Of a DNA stretch of 64,000 bases, positions 54,522 to 63,401 are shown piece after piece; position 1 is the stretch's first letter, and the number at the start of each line of letters is the position of its first letter. Source of the stretch: Nitrosospira lacus (GTDB taxonomy: Bacteria; Pseudomonadota; Gammaproteobacteria; Burkholderiales; Nitrosomonadaceae); assembly GCF_000355765.4 (NCBI RefSeq), contig NZ_CP021106.3, forward strand, positions 2,265,137 through 2,329,136. Reading direction: 5' to 3'. The notes under the pieces were generated by a model. The model was not told where the DNA came from, did no database searches, and was given only the letters and a program-made list of their open reading frames with translations. Position numbers and translations under genes: made by a program.

Positions 54522-54857
54522 ATGTTCAAGCTGGTAAAAAAAACGAGTATCTGGTGGCCGGTTACAGTGCAGGTGCCGCAAGATGGCGGGAAAACACAAC
54601 CACGTCGACTGCAAGCGGAATTCAAGCTCCTTAGTCAGCCCCAGATCGATGAGTTGCTTCAGGAGTCGCCACACGACGTCGAGTTTCTTTGCGAGGTGGT
54701 CACGGATTGGAAAGACGTGGCGGATGAAGACGGCCAGCCGCTAGTTTGCTCCCCGGAGCAAAGGCTGGAGCTATTCGAGATCGGTTATGTCCGTGCCGGA
54801 TTTTTTGAAGCATTCTGGAAGGCAAATTCAGGAAGGGCGGCCGCTCTAAAAAACTAG
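54522..54857 (+). CDS. tail assembly chaperone (G-like)
   Basis: This 111-residue protein sits between tail tube and tape measure genes and would fold or load the tape measure protein. Its last codons form a slippery site followed by a stop and a hairpin, so part of the product should continue into the next frame. AGGAG precedes the ATG. Confidence 0.8.
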   Translation: MFKLVKKTSIWWPVTVQVPQDGGKTQPRRLQAEFKLLSQPQIDELLQESPHDVEFLCEVVTDWKDVADEDGQPLVCSPEQRLELFEIGYVRAGFFEAFWKANSGRAAALKN

Positions 54858-54882
54858 CAGACGCCGCCCGTCACTGGGCGGC
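54848..54882 (+). promoter_or_regulatory. -1 programmed ribosomal frameshift signal
   Basis: A AAA AAC (54848-54854) is a canonical slippery heptamer in the right phase just before TAG. After 8 bases comes a perfect 7-bp hairpin (GCCGCCC 54863-54869 with GGGCGGC 54876-54882). A -1 slip joins the chaperone to the frame ending at 55213. Confidence 0.85.
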
Positions 54883-55213
54883 AGGTCAGGTTGGCAACCC
54901 TCGTGCAGGGCCCGACGAAGTGGAAGAGGATCTGCGTGCGTTCGGCATCACTGTAGAGCCCGAGGCGAATGAAGATGCAGCCGAAGACAACGCTTTCGGT
55001 GTTTGGAAAGAGAACGTCAAAACGGTCGAATTCTTCTTGTCGGTCTTGACCCAGTGGCGAGTGCACGGCATGACCGGCGCCATCCTCGGATTCGAATACC
55101 CCGGCATTGTGGCAGCGATGGCCATGAACGGCATCCGGAACCAAAAACGTCTATTTGCAGATCTCAGAATCATGGAAAGCGCGGCAATGGAGATATTGAA
55201 TCGTGAACGATGA
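54854..55213 (+). CDS. frameshift extension of tail chaperone (GT-like, DUF1799)
   Basis: Read after the -1 slip, the frame begins LADAARHWAAGQVGNPRAGP and runs to 55213. It contains VWKENVKTVEFFLSVLTQWR and FEYPGIVAAMAMNGI, typical of DUF1799 phage proteins. An ATG at 54920 exists but has no good ribosome site, so a fusion made by frameshift (about 230 residues) is the likely product. Confidence 0.78.
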   Translation, partial: LADAARHWAAGQVGNPRAGPDEVEEDLRAFGITVEPEANEDAAEDNAFGVWKENVKTVEFFLSVLTQWRVHGMTGAILGFEYPGIVAAMAMNGIRNQKRLFADLRIMESAAMEILNRER

Positions 55214-58200
55214 TCTGAATGTTGGGATCAAGATCACTGCCGACGGCAAAGGCGTCATTGGCGAGACGCGCAAAACGGAGGAGGCGATCGGTGGGATAGG
55301 TCAAACCGCCAAGAAGACCAATGCCGAATCTGCCGCAGCCGCAGATAAGTTTACCGCTACCCTAAAACGCCAGGCGGATACGCTGGGCATGACCAAGAGT
55401 CAAACCCTCGCCTACGAAGCCTCTCAACACCAGCTTACCAGTGCACAGCGCGAGTCCGTGGCGCAGAGTATGCAATCTATTAACTCATATGAGCGTCAAG
55501 AATCCATTCTGGGACGTGTCAGCATGGCGGCCAAGGCGGCCGGCGCGGCGATTGTTGTCGGCCTGGTGGCCGCGCTTAAAACCTCGGTTACCCAGAGCGC
55601 GTTGGCGGAGCAGTCGCATATTCGGCTTCAGGCAGTACTGCGTGGCACCGGCCACGCTGCCGGACTCACCAAAGCCGATCTCGACGCGATGGCCGACAGC
55701 ATGAAAGGCCGGCTCGGCATTGACGACGACGCGCTGCGTGACTCGATGGCAGTACTCCTCACATTCCGCAACATTTCCCGCAACAGCTTTGGCGAAGCGC
55801 TTGAGGTATCCGCCGATCTGGCCGCAGTGATGCAAACGGATTTGAAATCGGCCGTGCTGCAGCTTGGCAAGGCACTGGAAAATCCGGATGAGGGTTTGAC
55901 TGCGCTGAAGCGCTCGGGCGTGTCATTCAATGACACCCAGAAAGAGATGATCAAGCAGCTGGTCGACACGGGTCGCCAGGCTGAGGCTATTACCTTAATT
56001 CTAAGCACCATGCGAGAGCAAGGGCTGGATAAAGTTGCCGAATCCATGAATCAAGGCATGACTAAAACTATCCGTGATGCCGGTTTGGCTTGGGATGATC
56101 TGCTCAAAACGATAGGCGGTACCAGTGTTGTTAAAAACACGGTCGAAACTATCTTTGGATCATTCACGACCACTTTCGAGAACATGCGTAGGGTGATCGA
56201 GGGCGGCGACTGGCTGGATCGGCTCAGATATTTCACTGGCTTTGGCCTGTCCGAGAATCTAAAAAATGCCAGCGGGAGCACCGTTGCTCCTGTTGATACG
56301 GATGCGGCTGCCGCTCGCGAGGGTCTTGCACGTCAGCAGGCAGCGCAGCAAGCGGAGATATTGGCACTCCAGAAGAAAAAAGCGGCCGAAGAGGCTGCAA
56401 AGCTAAGTGAGGAAAATCGCAAACGTGCGGCGCAGGAGCTCAAACAAGAAATCGATGCCTCGAACCGATATGCGGACGCGCTTAAGATCGAAACGGAGCA
56501 GATCGGCCTAAACACAATTCAGAAACGCATGCTTGTCGCGGCTGCTGAAGCCGCGAAAGCCCCCACGGAAGCGCTGCGCAGGGAGATCATGACCAGCGCC
56601 CAGGCATGGGCGACCGCTACGCAAGCTGAAGAGGCGCGTATTGCCACCCAGAAAGAGCAGGTTGAACTTCTGGAAAAGCAACGTAAAGCGGAGGCCGCGT
56701 TGCTCAAGGAACAAACGAAAGCTGCCGCCGAGCGGGAAAAGATCGAAGCGGACGCCGCGAAGGAAACGGCCCAGGAATGGAACCGCATGTGGGGCACCGT
56801 AGAGCAAACCGGGAAAATGGCGTTTGTTCAACTGCTCGGTCACGGTACCGGCGCCATGAAAGCCATTGGCGCATCGATCAAGGCATCGATCATCGATATG
56901 CTTTATCAGCTCACCGTGCGTAAATGGATTATTAACATCGGCACATCGGTCGGCGGGGTGCTTGGTCTTGGGGGTGTGGCAAATGCCTCTGGAGGCGGCG
57001 GACTTTTGTCTACTGGGGCAAACGTGCTTCAGATAGGCAAGGCCATATTCGATGGATTCTCCGGCGCATTTACCGGTGGTATTGCCAGCCTTGTGTCAGG
57101 TGCCGGTTCTCTGTTTGGATCAAGCGCGGTGTCTGCATTCGGTGCGGGCATGGGGCTAACCGGCGCGCAAGCGACTGCGGCTGCCGGAGCCTACAGTGCG
57201 GCCGGAATGTCTGGTATCGGTTCGGCGTTATCTATGGGATCGGTGGCGGCCGCGGCGGCCGGGCCACTCGCGATAGCCGCCGCTGGCGTCATGCTCTCCA
57301 ACATGATCGCGGGGGACTACGAGATATTCAAAGGCAGCGGAATACTGAATTTTCTAGGAGGTATTGGCGGTCTGATAAATCGTGCATTCGGCCTCGGGCC
57401 TAAAAAGGTGCAGGCAGAGGGCATTCAAGGGACATTCAGTGATGATGGATTCAGCGGCACTGCATTCTCGGACTGGAAGCGAAAGGGCGGCTGGTTCCGG
57501 AAGAGTAAGTTCGGCACCGACACAGCTCCGCTCTCGGAGTCTCTAACCGATAACTTCGGCAAGGGATTTCAGGCATTGAAAGATAGCGGCATCGAGTACG
57601 CAAAAATTCTGGGCTTGTCGACCGATGCTGTCACGGGTTACACGAAAAGCATCAAGCTGGCGCTCACAAAGGATGCGGATGAGAATCAGCGCCGGATCGA
57701 TGCTATGTTTGGCGGCATAGCTGATGAGCTGGCCTTAAAGCTGATGCCGAATATCCGTGAATTTGCTCAAGCTAACGAGTCCCTTGGTCAGACATTTGCC
57801 CGTCTTGCCGAAGAGTCGGCTAGAGCGCAGGTCGCCATTGGCCAGGGCCTTGTTACCGGCATGCAGCGACTGATGGGCTTGGCAGATCAGATGGCGTCGC
57901 TTGCGCTCTCTGATTTGTCGCCGCTGACGGCCGCACAGCGCTTGGCAACCGCAGAGGCGACCTATGCCACCACGCTGGCCCAGGCGAAGGCCGGCAATAT
58001 GGATGCTATCGGCAGACTCGGTGGCGCCGCCCAGGATTACCTGAAAGAAGGGCGCGGGTTCTTCGCTTCCAGCCCCGAATACAGCGCACTCTTCGCAAAC
58101 GTGCAAGCTGCGGTCGGGGATCTCATTGGCAGCCAGCTCACCGATAGCGCGATCGCAATCACAGATCTGAAAGTACCTCTCGACGCCATTGTAACCAACA

Positions 58201-58367
58201 CCGCCAACCTGGATAAACGTATTGGCGATATCTTGGCCGCTGCAGTTGCCGCCCGCGCATCGACAGATGCGGCCGTGATCAAAGCCCAAACAGAAGCGAT
58301 TGTGCGTGCCACGCTCGATGCCGCTCGGGTGCAAGTAAGCGCGCAGCAGGCGGGGGTACTGGCGTGA
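55203..58367 (+). CDS. tail tape measure protein
   Basis: This 1054-residue protein sets tail length. It has a coiled-coil N-terminus (TADGKGVIGETRKTEEAIGG), an alpha-helical lambda-like module (residues about 110-300, FRNISRNSFGEALEVSADLA), long Ala/Glu coiled coils (about 370-525), Gly/Ala-rich hydrophobic stretches (about 560-720) and a helical tail. GTG at 55203 overlaps the previous TGA region. By the usual 1.5 Å per residue the tail would be near 150 nm. Confidence 0.88.
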   Translation: MNDDLNVGIKITADGKGVIGETRKTEEAIGGIGQTAKKTNAESAAAADKFTATLKRQADTLGMTKSQTLAYEASQHQLTSAQRESVAQSMQSINSYERQESILGRVSMAAKAAGAAIVVGLVAALKTSVTQSALAEQSHIRLQAVLRGTGHAAGLTKADLDAMADSMKGRLGIDDDALRDSMAVLLTFRNISRNSFGEALEVSADLAAVMQTDLKSAVLQLGKALENPDEGLTALKRSGVSFNDTQKEMIKQLVDTGRQAEAITLILSTMREQGLDKVAESMNQGMTKTIRDAGLAWDDLLKTIGGTSVVKNTVETIFGSFTTTFENMRRVIEGGDWLDRLRYFTGFGLSENLKNASGSTVAPVDTDAAAAREGLARQQAAQQAEILALQKKKAAEEAAKLSEENRKRAAQELKQEIDASNRYADALKIETEQIGLNTIQKRMLVAAAEAAKAPTEALRREIMTSAQAWATATQAEEARIATQKEQVELLEKQRKAEAALLKEQTKAAAEREKIEADAAKETAQEWNRMWGTVEQTGKMAFVQLLGHGTGAMKAIGASIKASIIDMLYQLTVRKWIINIGTSVGGVLGLGGVANASGGGGLLSTGANVLQIGKAIFDGFSGAFTGGIASLVSGAGSLFGSSAVSAFGAGMGLTGAQATAAAGAYSAAGMSGIGSALSMGSVAAAAAGPLAIAAAGVMLSNMIAGDYEIFKGSGILNFLGGIGGLINRAFGLGPKKVQAEGIQGTFSDDGFSGTAFSDWKRKGGWFRKSKFGTDTAPLSESLTDNFGKGFQALKDSGIEYAKILGLSTDAVTGYTKSIKLALTKDADENQRRIDAMFGGIADELALKLMPNIREFAQANESLGQTFARLAEESARAQVAIGQGLVTGMQRLMGLADQMASLALSDLSPLTAAQRLATAEATYATTLAQAKAGNMDAIGRLGGAAQDYLKEGRGFFASSPEYSALFANVQAAVGDLIGSQLTDSAIAITDLKVPLDAIVTNTANLDKRIGDILAAAVAARASTDAAVIKAQTEAIVRATLDAARVQVSAQQAGVLA

Positions 58368-58561
58368 GCATGAGTGAGAGCGATATAACCAAGCTGGTTT
58401 TGCAGAACCGAAGGTTGACCGAGCTACTGAAGATGCTGAGAGTGCAATTGATCCGCGCTCAGTATGGAAGGCTCAGCGACGCCGTGCTATCCGAAACCAT
58501 GAGGGGCCAAATTGAAGAAGAGCTGGCAAGATCCGTTATTCAGGCACCTCCGGAAAAATGA
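58364..58561 (+). CDS. small phage protein between tape measure and distal tail genes
   Basis: This 65-residue helical charged protein (LVLQNRRLTELLKMLRVQLI) starts at GTG 58364, which overlaps the tape measure stop as GTGA; ATG 58370 is an alternative. Its stop overlaps the next start as ATGA. Function is unknown. Confidence 0.6.
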   Translation: MSMSESDITKLVLQNRRLTELLKMLRVQLIRAQYGRLSDAVLSETMRGQIEEELARSVIQAPPEK

Positions 58562-60030
58562 TTTCTGATACCGACTTTCTTGTCTGGCTCAAGCGCGATG
58601 GCACGGCACGGGCGCTTCTTGTTGAAGCCTCCGTCTACTCCGGTGGCATCGAGGTCGTGCGCACCATGTCGAACCGTGCGTTTATCTCAGGCCCCATCGA
58701 CTCGCCAGCGCATGCCGCCTATGACGATATTATTGTTGGCGTGCCACGCTTTTCTTCTCAACTCTCTGAATTGTTTACTGGGAAATCGCTGCCGACCTGG
58801 GGAGATATCGAAATCATCAATGAATCGGGCTCCCGCGACAGCTGGCTAAGCGATTCCTGGGATGGCCGGGCAGTACGGTTATATATGGGTGACCCAGACT
58901 GGTCGAAGTCAGATTACCGGCGAGTGCTTGACGGCACCATCGGCGATATATACGCGCCGGCGCCGAACCGCTTGGCCCTGAAGCTGCGCGACAAGACCTG
59001 GGCGATGAATGTCCCGATTCAAACGAACCTGATCGGTGGATCCACCGCGAACAAAGATCAGCCAAAGCCCCTCTGTTTCGGCCAATGCTTCAACGTCGAG
59101 CCATTACTGATTGTGGCCGCTACGCATCAGTACCAGGTACACGACGGCGCCATCGAGGCAATCACCGCCGTCCGGGATAATGGGCTTGCGGTGGCATACA
59201 CCACCGACATCGCCACCGGCACGTTTACACTCAGCGCAGCTCCGGCCGGGCGCATCACTGCCGATGTTAAAGGCGCCAAGCCTGGCGGAATCTACCTCAC
59301 GAAGTGCGCCGATATCGTCAATCACATCGTGACGACGCGTACGCAGCTCACTGCCGATGATATTGATGCAACCAACTTCTCAGCATTCAATACGATCGCT
59401 CCGCAAACCCTCGGTATATATATCCGAAATAGGGAGAACGTGATCCCGGTACTTGATGAGTTGGCGTCAGCGGTGGGCGGGTTCTGGACCTTCTCGCGCG
59501 ATGGATTTCTGAGGCTGGGCAGGCTGGATGCTCCCTCCGGATCCCCCGTACTGGAATTGGAAGCCGATGATATTCGCGAACGTCAATTCGCCTGCACGGG
59601 CCGGGTGTTACCAATCAAGACACTGCGGCTAGGCTATGCGCGAAACTACACTCCGCAAACCGATGGTCTTGCCGGGGCCGTTACAGAGACTAACCGTGCT
59701 CTCTACTCGGCCGAGCACCAGGTGGCGATCGCAACCAACGCCGGCATCGAAACAACGCACCTGCTGGCCCGTAGTCCGGATCTCGAGCCAACTCTGTTTG
59801 CGGACGCTACCGAGGCTGCAACGGAGGCATCACGTCGTGCAACGCTTTTTAGCCAAGTGCGCGGCGTATATGAGATCGGCGTCTGGACGGCGCCGCTGCG
59901 CGTCAATCTGGGCGAGGTGGTAAAGGTCACCCATCCGCGCTTTGGCTTCGCTGCCGGTGCCCCGGCCGTGGTCGTGGGCCTGGATGAAGAACCGGCGCGC
60001 GGCCGCGTCACTCTGCGGGTATGGAAATAA
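58558..60030 (+). CDS. distal tail / tip protein
   Basis: This 490-residue beta-rich protein follows the tape measure gene, where distal tail and hub proteins lie in B3-like transposable siphophages. Landmarks are SDTDFLVWLKRDGTARALLV, RAVRLYMGDPDW and a C-terminal LGEVVKVTHPRFGF, the last recalling baseplate hub domains. No enzyme motif is seen. Confidence 0.65.
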   Translation: MISDTDFLVWLKRDGTARALLVEASVYSGGIEVVRTMSNRAFISGPIDSPAHAAYDDIIVGVPRFSSQLSELFTGKSLPTWGDIEIINESGSRDSWLSDSWDGRAVRLYMGDPDWSKSDYRRVLDGTIGDIYAPAPNRLALKLRDKTWAMNVPIQTNLIGGSTANKDQPKPLCFGQCFNVEPLLIVAATHQYQVHDGAIEAITAVRDNGLAVAYTTDIATGTFTLSAAPAGRITADVKGAKPGGIYLTKCADIVNHIVTTRTQLTADDIDATNFSAFNTIAPQTLGIYIRNRENVIPVLDELASAVGGFWTFSRDGFLRLGRLDAPSGSPVLELEADDIRERQFACTGRVLPIKTLRLGYARNYTPQTDGLAGAVTETNRALYSAEHQVAIATNAGIETTHLLARSPDLEPTLFADATEAATEASRRATLFSQVRGVYEIGVWTAPLRVNLGEVVKVTHPRFGFAAGAPAVVVGLDEEPARGRVTLRVWK

Positions 60031-60866
60031 TGGCTAACCTACGCATTATCGGCATCAATGAAGCGGATACCGCCACGCTCAGCGCCAGCCCGGCATTGGT
60101 GGCCACCCTGCCTGTCACGAACTTGCAAGATCCGGCCCGTGCAAGAGTAGCGAGATCCACCTCGCTGGCCACCCAATACATCTATGGGAATTTTTCCGGT
60201 GTAAAAAACATTTCCGCTATGGCGCTTGTCCGACATAACTTCACCGCCGTCGCAACTCTCCGGCTCAAGCTTTACGATGCCTCAAATCAGACTGGCACTG
60301 TGGTTTACGACTCGGGTGTGCTGACCTTCGGCGCCGCGCAAGGATGGGGGGATTTCGTTTGGGGTGTAGACCCGTGGGGAGCGGAGCTTTTCAGTGACTG
60401 GCCAGTCAAGTGGAAAGACCTTTTCTTTACGTCAGTACAAGCGCAGAGCTTCTCCCTGCAATGGGATGATGCGGCCAACACCGACACCTTCATGCAGGCT
60501 TCAAGACTTTTCCTGGGATCGGTATTCGAGCCCACGGACAATATGAGCTGGGGCTTCAAGTGGGGCTGGAATGAACGCACCGAACAGGAGCGCACCGAAG
60601 GCGGAAGCCTACGATCAGACGCCGGAGAGCCATACCGTACCATGCGCTTTAACCTTGAATACCTAACAGACTCGGAGCGCGTCCAGCTTGGCGACATATT
60701 CCGTCGGATCGGCAAACGGCGAGATTTTTTCTTTAGTGGGTTCCCGACCATAGGCGGTGCCAAAGAACGCGATTTCGCGGGAGTATTCAAAGTAATCCAG
60801 ATGCCTGACATCGAGGGCAGATTCCTGGAAACGAACCGCACTGAATTGATTATGGAGGAAACCTAA
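60030..60866 (+). CDS. distal tail protein, unknown subtype
   Basis: This 278-residue protein (MANLRIIGINEADTATLSAS) has a lectin-like N-terminal part (KNISAMALVRHNFTAVATLR) and ends with FSGFPTIGGAKERDFAGVF. ATG 60030 overlaps the previous TAA as TAATG, ruling out the reading from 60021. Probably part of the tail tip. Confidence 0.62.
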   Translation: MANLRIIGINEADTATLSASPALVATLPVTNLQDPARARVARSTSLATQYIYGNFSGVKNISAMALVRHNFTAVATLRLKLYDASNQTGTVVYDSGVLTFGAAQGWGDFVWGVDPWGAELFSDWPVKWKDLFFTSVQAQSFSLQWDDAANTDTFMQASRLFLGSVFEPTDNMSWGFKWGWNERTEQERTEGGSLRSDAGEPYRTMRFNLEYLTDSERVQLGDIFRRIGKRRDFFFSGFPTIGGAKERDFAGVFKVIQMPDIEGRFLETNRTELIMEET

Positions 60867-62108
60867 ATGACTGCGGCTCGTAACGTTTACGCCCAGAAAA
60901 AGGTGGTCGGCAACCCCGATTACCCTGTCCGTGATAATGCGGAAATAGATATCAACCAGATCGCGGCTTCTCTGCCGCCTGCCCCGTTCGGGTACAAGCC
61001 AGCCACCACCACCGGTCTGACTTTCGGCTACTACGGCGGAGAGATGTGGGTGGATGGCGTGCTGACCAGCATCTCGGACTCAACCATCTTACTGACCGCG
61101 AGCGCTACCAATTACGTCGAAGCGACGCGGGCGGGAGTGGTCAGCAAGAACACGACCGGATTCACGGCCGGACAAATCCCGCTCTATGAAATCACCACAG
61201 ATACCGGCTCGATAACGGTAGTCAATGATCGCCGCATCAGCAATATTCCTGTCATCGGACTGCTGTCGCTGTCGGTCGCCGGCGCCGCTGGAGATGTCAC
61301 TCTTACCGCAGCGCAGGCACGCAACGATATTCTTAATTTCACCGGCGCGCTCACGGGCAATAGAAACGTGATCGTGCCTACGGTCCCTCAGATCTGGACT
61401 GTCTACAACAATACAACAGGCGCCTTTGCCCTTACCGTTAAGACAGCCGCAGGCGCGGGGATAGTGGTCACGCAAGGCGCGCGGCTCCTCGTCATTTGCG
61501 ATGGCACAAGCTGCTACGGATTCTCTTATGCCTCCACCGCTTCACCCACCTTTACCGGCACTGTAACGATCGCCTCAGCGGTAATTTCCGGAGGTTCGAT
61601 AACAGGCATCACTGATCTTGCAATCGCAGATGGCGGAACCGGACAGAGCACCGCAGCTGGCGCTTTCACAGCAATTAAGCAAGCGGCAAGTGAGAGTGCG
61701 ACCGGGGTTGTTGAGCTTGGCTCGAACGCGGAAGCTGCCACCGCAACAGACACCGCACGAGTCGCCCCTATATCCGCGATGAAGTATCACCCCGGTATGG
61801 CAAAGGCATGGCTGGTATTTAACGGCACAGGAACCCCGGCAATACTAGGTAGCTATGGAGTTACCTCTATAACTGACAACGGTACCGGGAACTATACCAT
61901 TAATTTTTCAGTGACCTTCGCAAGCGTGAATTACGGAATACTCGGCTTTGCTCAAGATGATAACGCGGATGGCGGGGTGATTGTGTCTACATGGTCTACA
62001 GATACAAGAACAACGACCGCTCGCCAAATTCATGTATCCGAGTCAACGGCGGGAGGCGCTGTTGACTCTCCGTACGTTTTTCTCGCTTTCTTCGGAGACT
62101 TGGTATGA
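60867..62108 (+). CDS. tail fibre protein
   Basis: This 413-residue protein has an N-terminal attachment part, a beta-rich shaft with VTLTAAQARNDILNFTGALT, the fibre motif LAIADGGTGQSTAAGAFTAI and TGVVELGSNAEAATATDT, typical of long phage fibres, and a distinct C-terminal receptor-binding-like head. GGAGG precedes the ATG. The fibre chaperone-like gene follows and overlaps by 4 bases. Confidence 0.8.
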   Translation: MTAARNVYAQKKVVGNPDYPVRDNAEIDINQIAASLPPAPFGYKPATTTGLTFGYYGGEMWVDGVLTSISDSTILLTASATNYVEATRAGVVSKNTTGFTAGQIPLYEITTDTGSITVVNDRRISNIPVIGLLSLSVAGAAGDVTLTAAQARNDILNFTGALTGNRNVIVPTVPQIWTVYNNTTGAFALTVKTAAGAGIVVTQGARLLVICDGTSCYGFSYASTASPTFTGTVTIASAVISGGSITGITDLAIADGGTGQSTAAGAFTAIKQAASESATGVVELGSNAEAATATDTARVAPISAMKYHPGMAKAWLVFNGTGTPAILGSYGVTSITDNGTGNYTINFSVTFASVNYGILGFAQDDNADGGVIVSTWSTDTRTTTARQIHVSESTAGGAVDSPYVFLAFFGDLV

Positions 62109-62665
62109 AAATAACCTATACCCGCCCTGACGGCGGGACGTCCGTAATAACTATTGCAGGTCAAGAGTCGGTGGCAAAATCCCTAGCCGGTACAATGGGA
62201 CCATCCATTTCCGCTATGACCGAATCCCAATTTATTGACTGGGTAAAAGGAAAGGATGTTCCCGTCGACGCGACCAATGTTCAGGTTGTTGAGGATAGCG
62301 ATGTGCCAGTGGATTACACTGGGCGAATTGCTTCCGCCCATAAGCGCATCAATGTCGCGTACAAAACGGCTATCCGACAAATGACTGCCGACTACCCGGC
62401 GGATGAGGTAATAAGTTGGCCCAAGCAGGAAGAGGAAGCTCTCGCATGGCTGGCCAATAACAGCGAACCCACCCCATGGATTGATGGCGCGGTCTTAGGG
62501 CGCGGTATCACCAAAGCCGAATTCGTCGATAAGATCATCGCCAATGCCGTCCTGTTTGCCCCGGCCCACGGCAAGCTGACGGGGAAAAGGCAGAAACTTC
62601 GCGATCAGATCGAGGCGCTGGGCGCTGCCCCGACTCAGTCACAACTGGACGCAATCCAATGGTAG
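62105..62665 (+). CDS. tail fibre-associated protein (assembly chaperone-like)
   Basis: This 186-residue protein follows the fibre gene with ATGA overlap. The second half (RQMTADYPADEVISWPKQEE, GKLTGKRQKLRDQIEAL) resembles helical domains of fibre assembly or DUF4376-like proteins. The exact role is inferred from position. Confidence 0.65.
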   Translation: MKITYTRPDGGTSVITIAGQESVAKSLAGTMGPSISAMTESQFIDWVKGKDVPVDATNVQVVEDSDVPVDYTGRIASAHKRINVAYKTAIRQMTADYPADEVISWPKQEEEALAWLANNSEPTPWIDGAVLGRGITKAEFVDKIIANAVLFAPAHGKLTGKRQKLRDQIEALGAAPTQSQLDAIQW

Positions 62666-62964
62666 AGATCGACGCAAAGCCGAAAAAATCCACGCTGGCC
62701 GAAATCATCGATCAGACGGCACATGCCGCTGTCGGCATCGTTTTGATGTATTTATTCGTGCTTTTTCCTCTGCTGGGCATCGCCGTATTGGTAATGATCA
62801 TCGCTCTTCTCAGGGAACTACCACAGCATGAATGGAGAGGTTACGGCAGATTGGACATGATTTTCTGGGGCGTTGGCTGCCTGCTGTTCATGACCGTGTA
62901 TTACACGATTGGCGTGCCGGATTTGGAGTCAATCAAAGCATTAATAACCGCCTGGCAAGCATGA
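62659..62964 (+). CDS. small phage membrane protein
   Basis: This 101-residue protein has two membrane spans (AVGIVLMYLFVLFPLLGIAV and MIFWGVGCLLFMTVYYTIG) with a short charged loop. It overlaps the previous gene. A holin or superinfection-exclusion role is possible, but the lysis cassette with its own holin-like gene is elsewhere. Confidence 0.65.
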   Translation: MVEIDAKPKKSTLAEIIDQTAHAAVGIVLMYLFVLFPLLGIAVLVMIIALLRELPQHEWRGYGRLDMIFWGVGCLLFMTVYYTIGVPDLESIKALITAWQA

Positions 62965-63008
62965 GCATACCCGGCATCACTTTTAACCACAGACGAAGGA
63001 GATCGACC

Positions 63009-63236
63009 ATGAACGTTGAAGATGTGAAGGTTCAAATAAAAGTGCTTCAGGATACGCTGGCCAACGCTTTAATCGAGGCTAAGAATCTGAATCAGCGGGC
63101 CGATGCTGTTGTAGACAGAGGATTGAATGCGATCGGACAATCGAGTTACTCCGCTCCTATAGTAATAAGCATCTCGACGGTGATGCTGATGATCGGCGGG
63201 GTGGTGGGCTGGGTAGTGAAGAGCCTGTTTGTCTGA
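63009..63236 (+). CDS. small phage protein with C-terminal membrane span
   Basis: This 75-residue protein has a coiled N-terminal part (VKVQIKVLQDTLANALIEAK) and one C-terminal span (IVISISTVMLMIGGVVGWVV). AAGGAG before ATG 63009 decides the start over a longer in-frame reading from 62832. Function unknown. Confidence 0.65.
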   Translation: MNVEDVKVQIKVLQDTLANALIEAKNLNQRADAVVDRGLNAIGQSSYSAPIVISISTVMLMIGGVVGWVVKSLFV

Positions 63237-63243
63237 TTACCAT

Positions 63244-63268
63244 CATCTACGTATCGAATACGCAGATG
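63244..63268 (+). terminator. hairpin at the end of the late block
   Basis: CATCT-A-CGTAT pairs with ATACG-C-AGATG around a 3-base loop with a single A-C mismatch, 8 bases after a stop codon. There is no T run, so termination is possible but unproven. Confidence 0.4.
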
Positions 63269-63401
63269 AGAGAGCGACCGGAGACATGCGCAAACATACC
63301 TCCGGCCGCCGCAACCCACAGAATACAGCTGTGAGCCACAGCCAAGGCTCCCTGCCACGTACGCGGCAACGGGAGTCTAGCATAACCATGTGAGGCTCAC
63401 T

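Noticed and set aside
63237-63401. Region before the methylase gene considered for a tRNA
   Set aside because: The hairpin at 63244-63268 is isolated; no cloverleaf, anticodon arm or T-loop sequence could be found.
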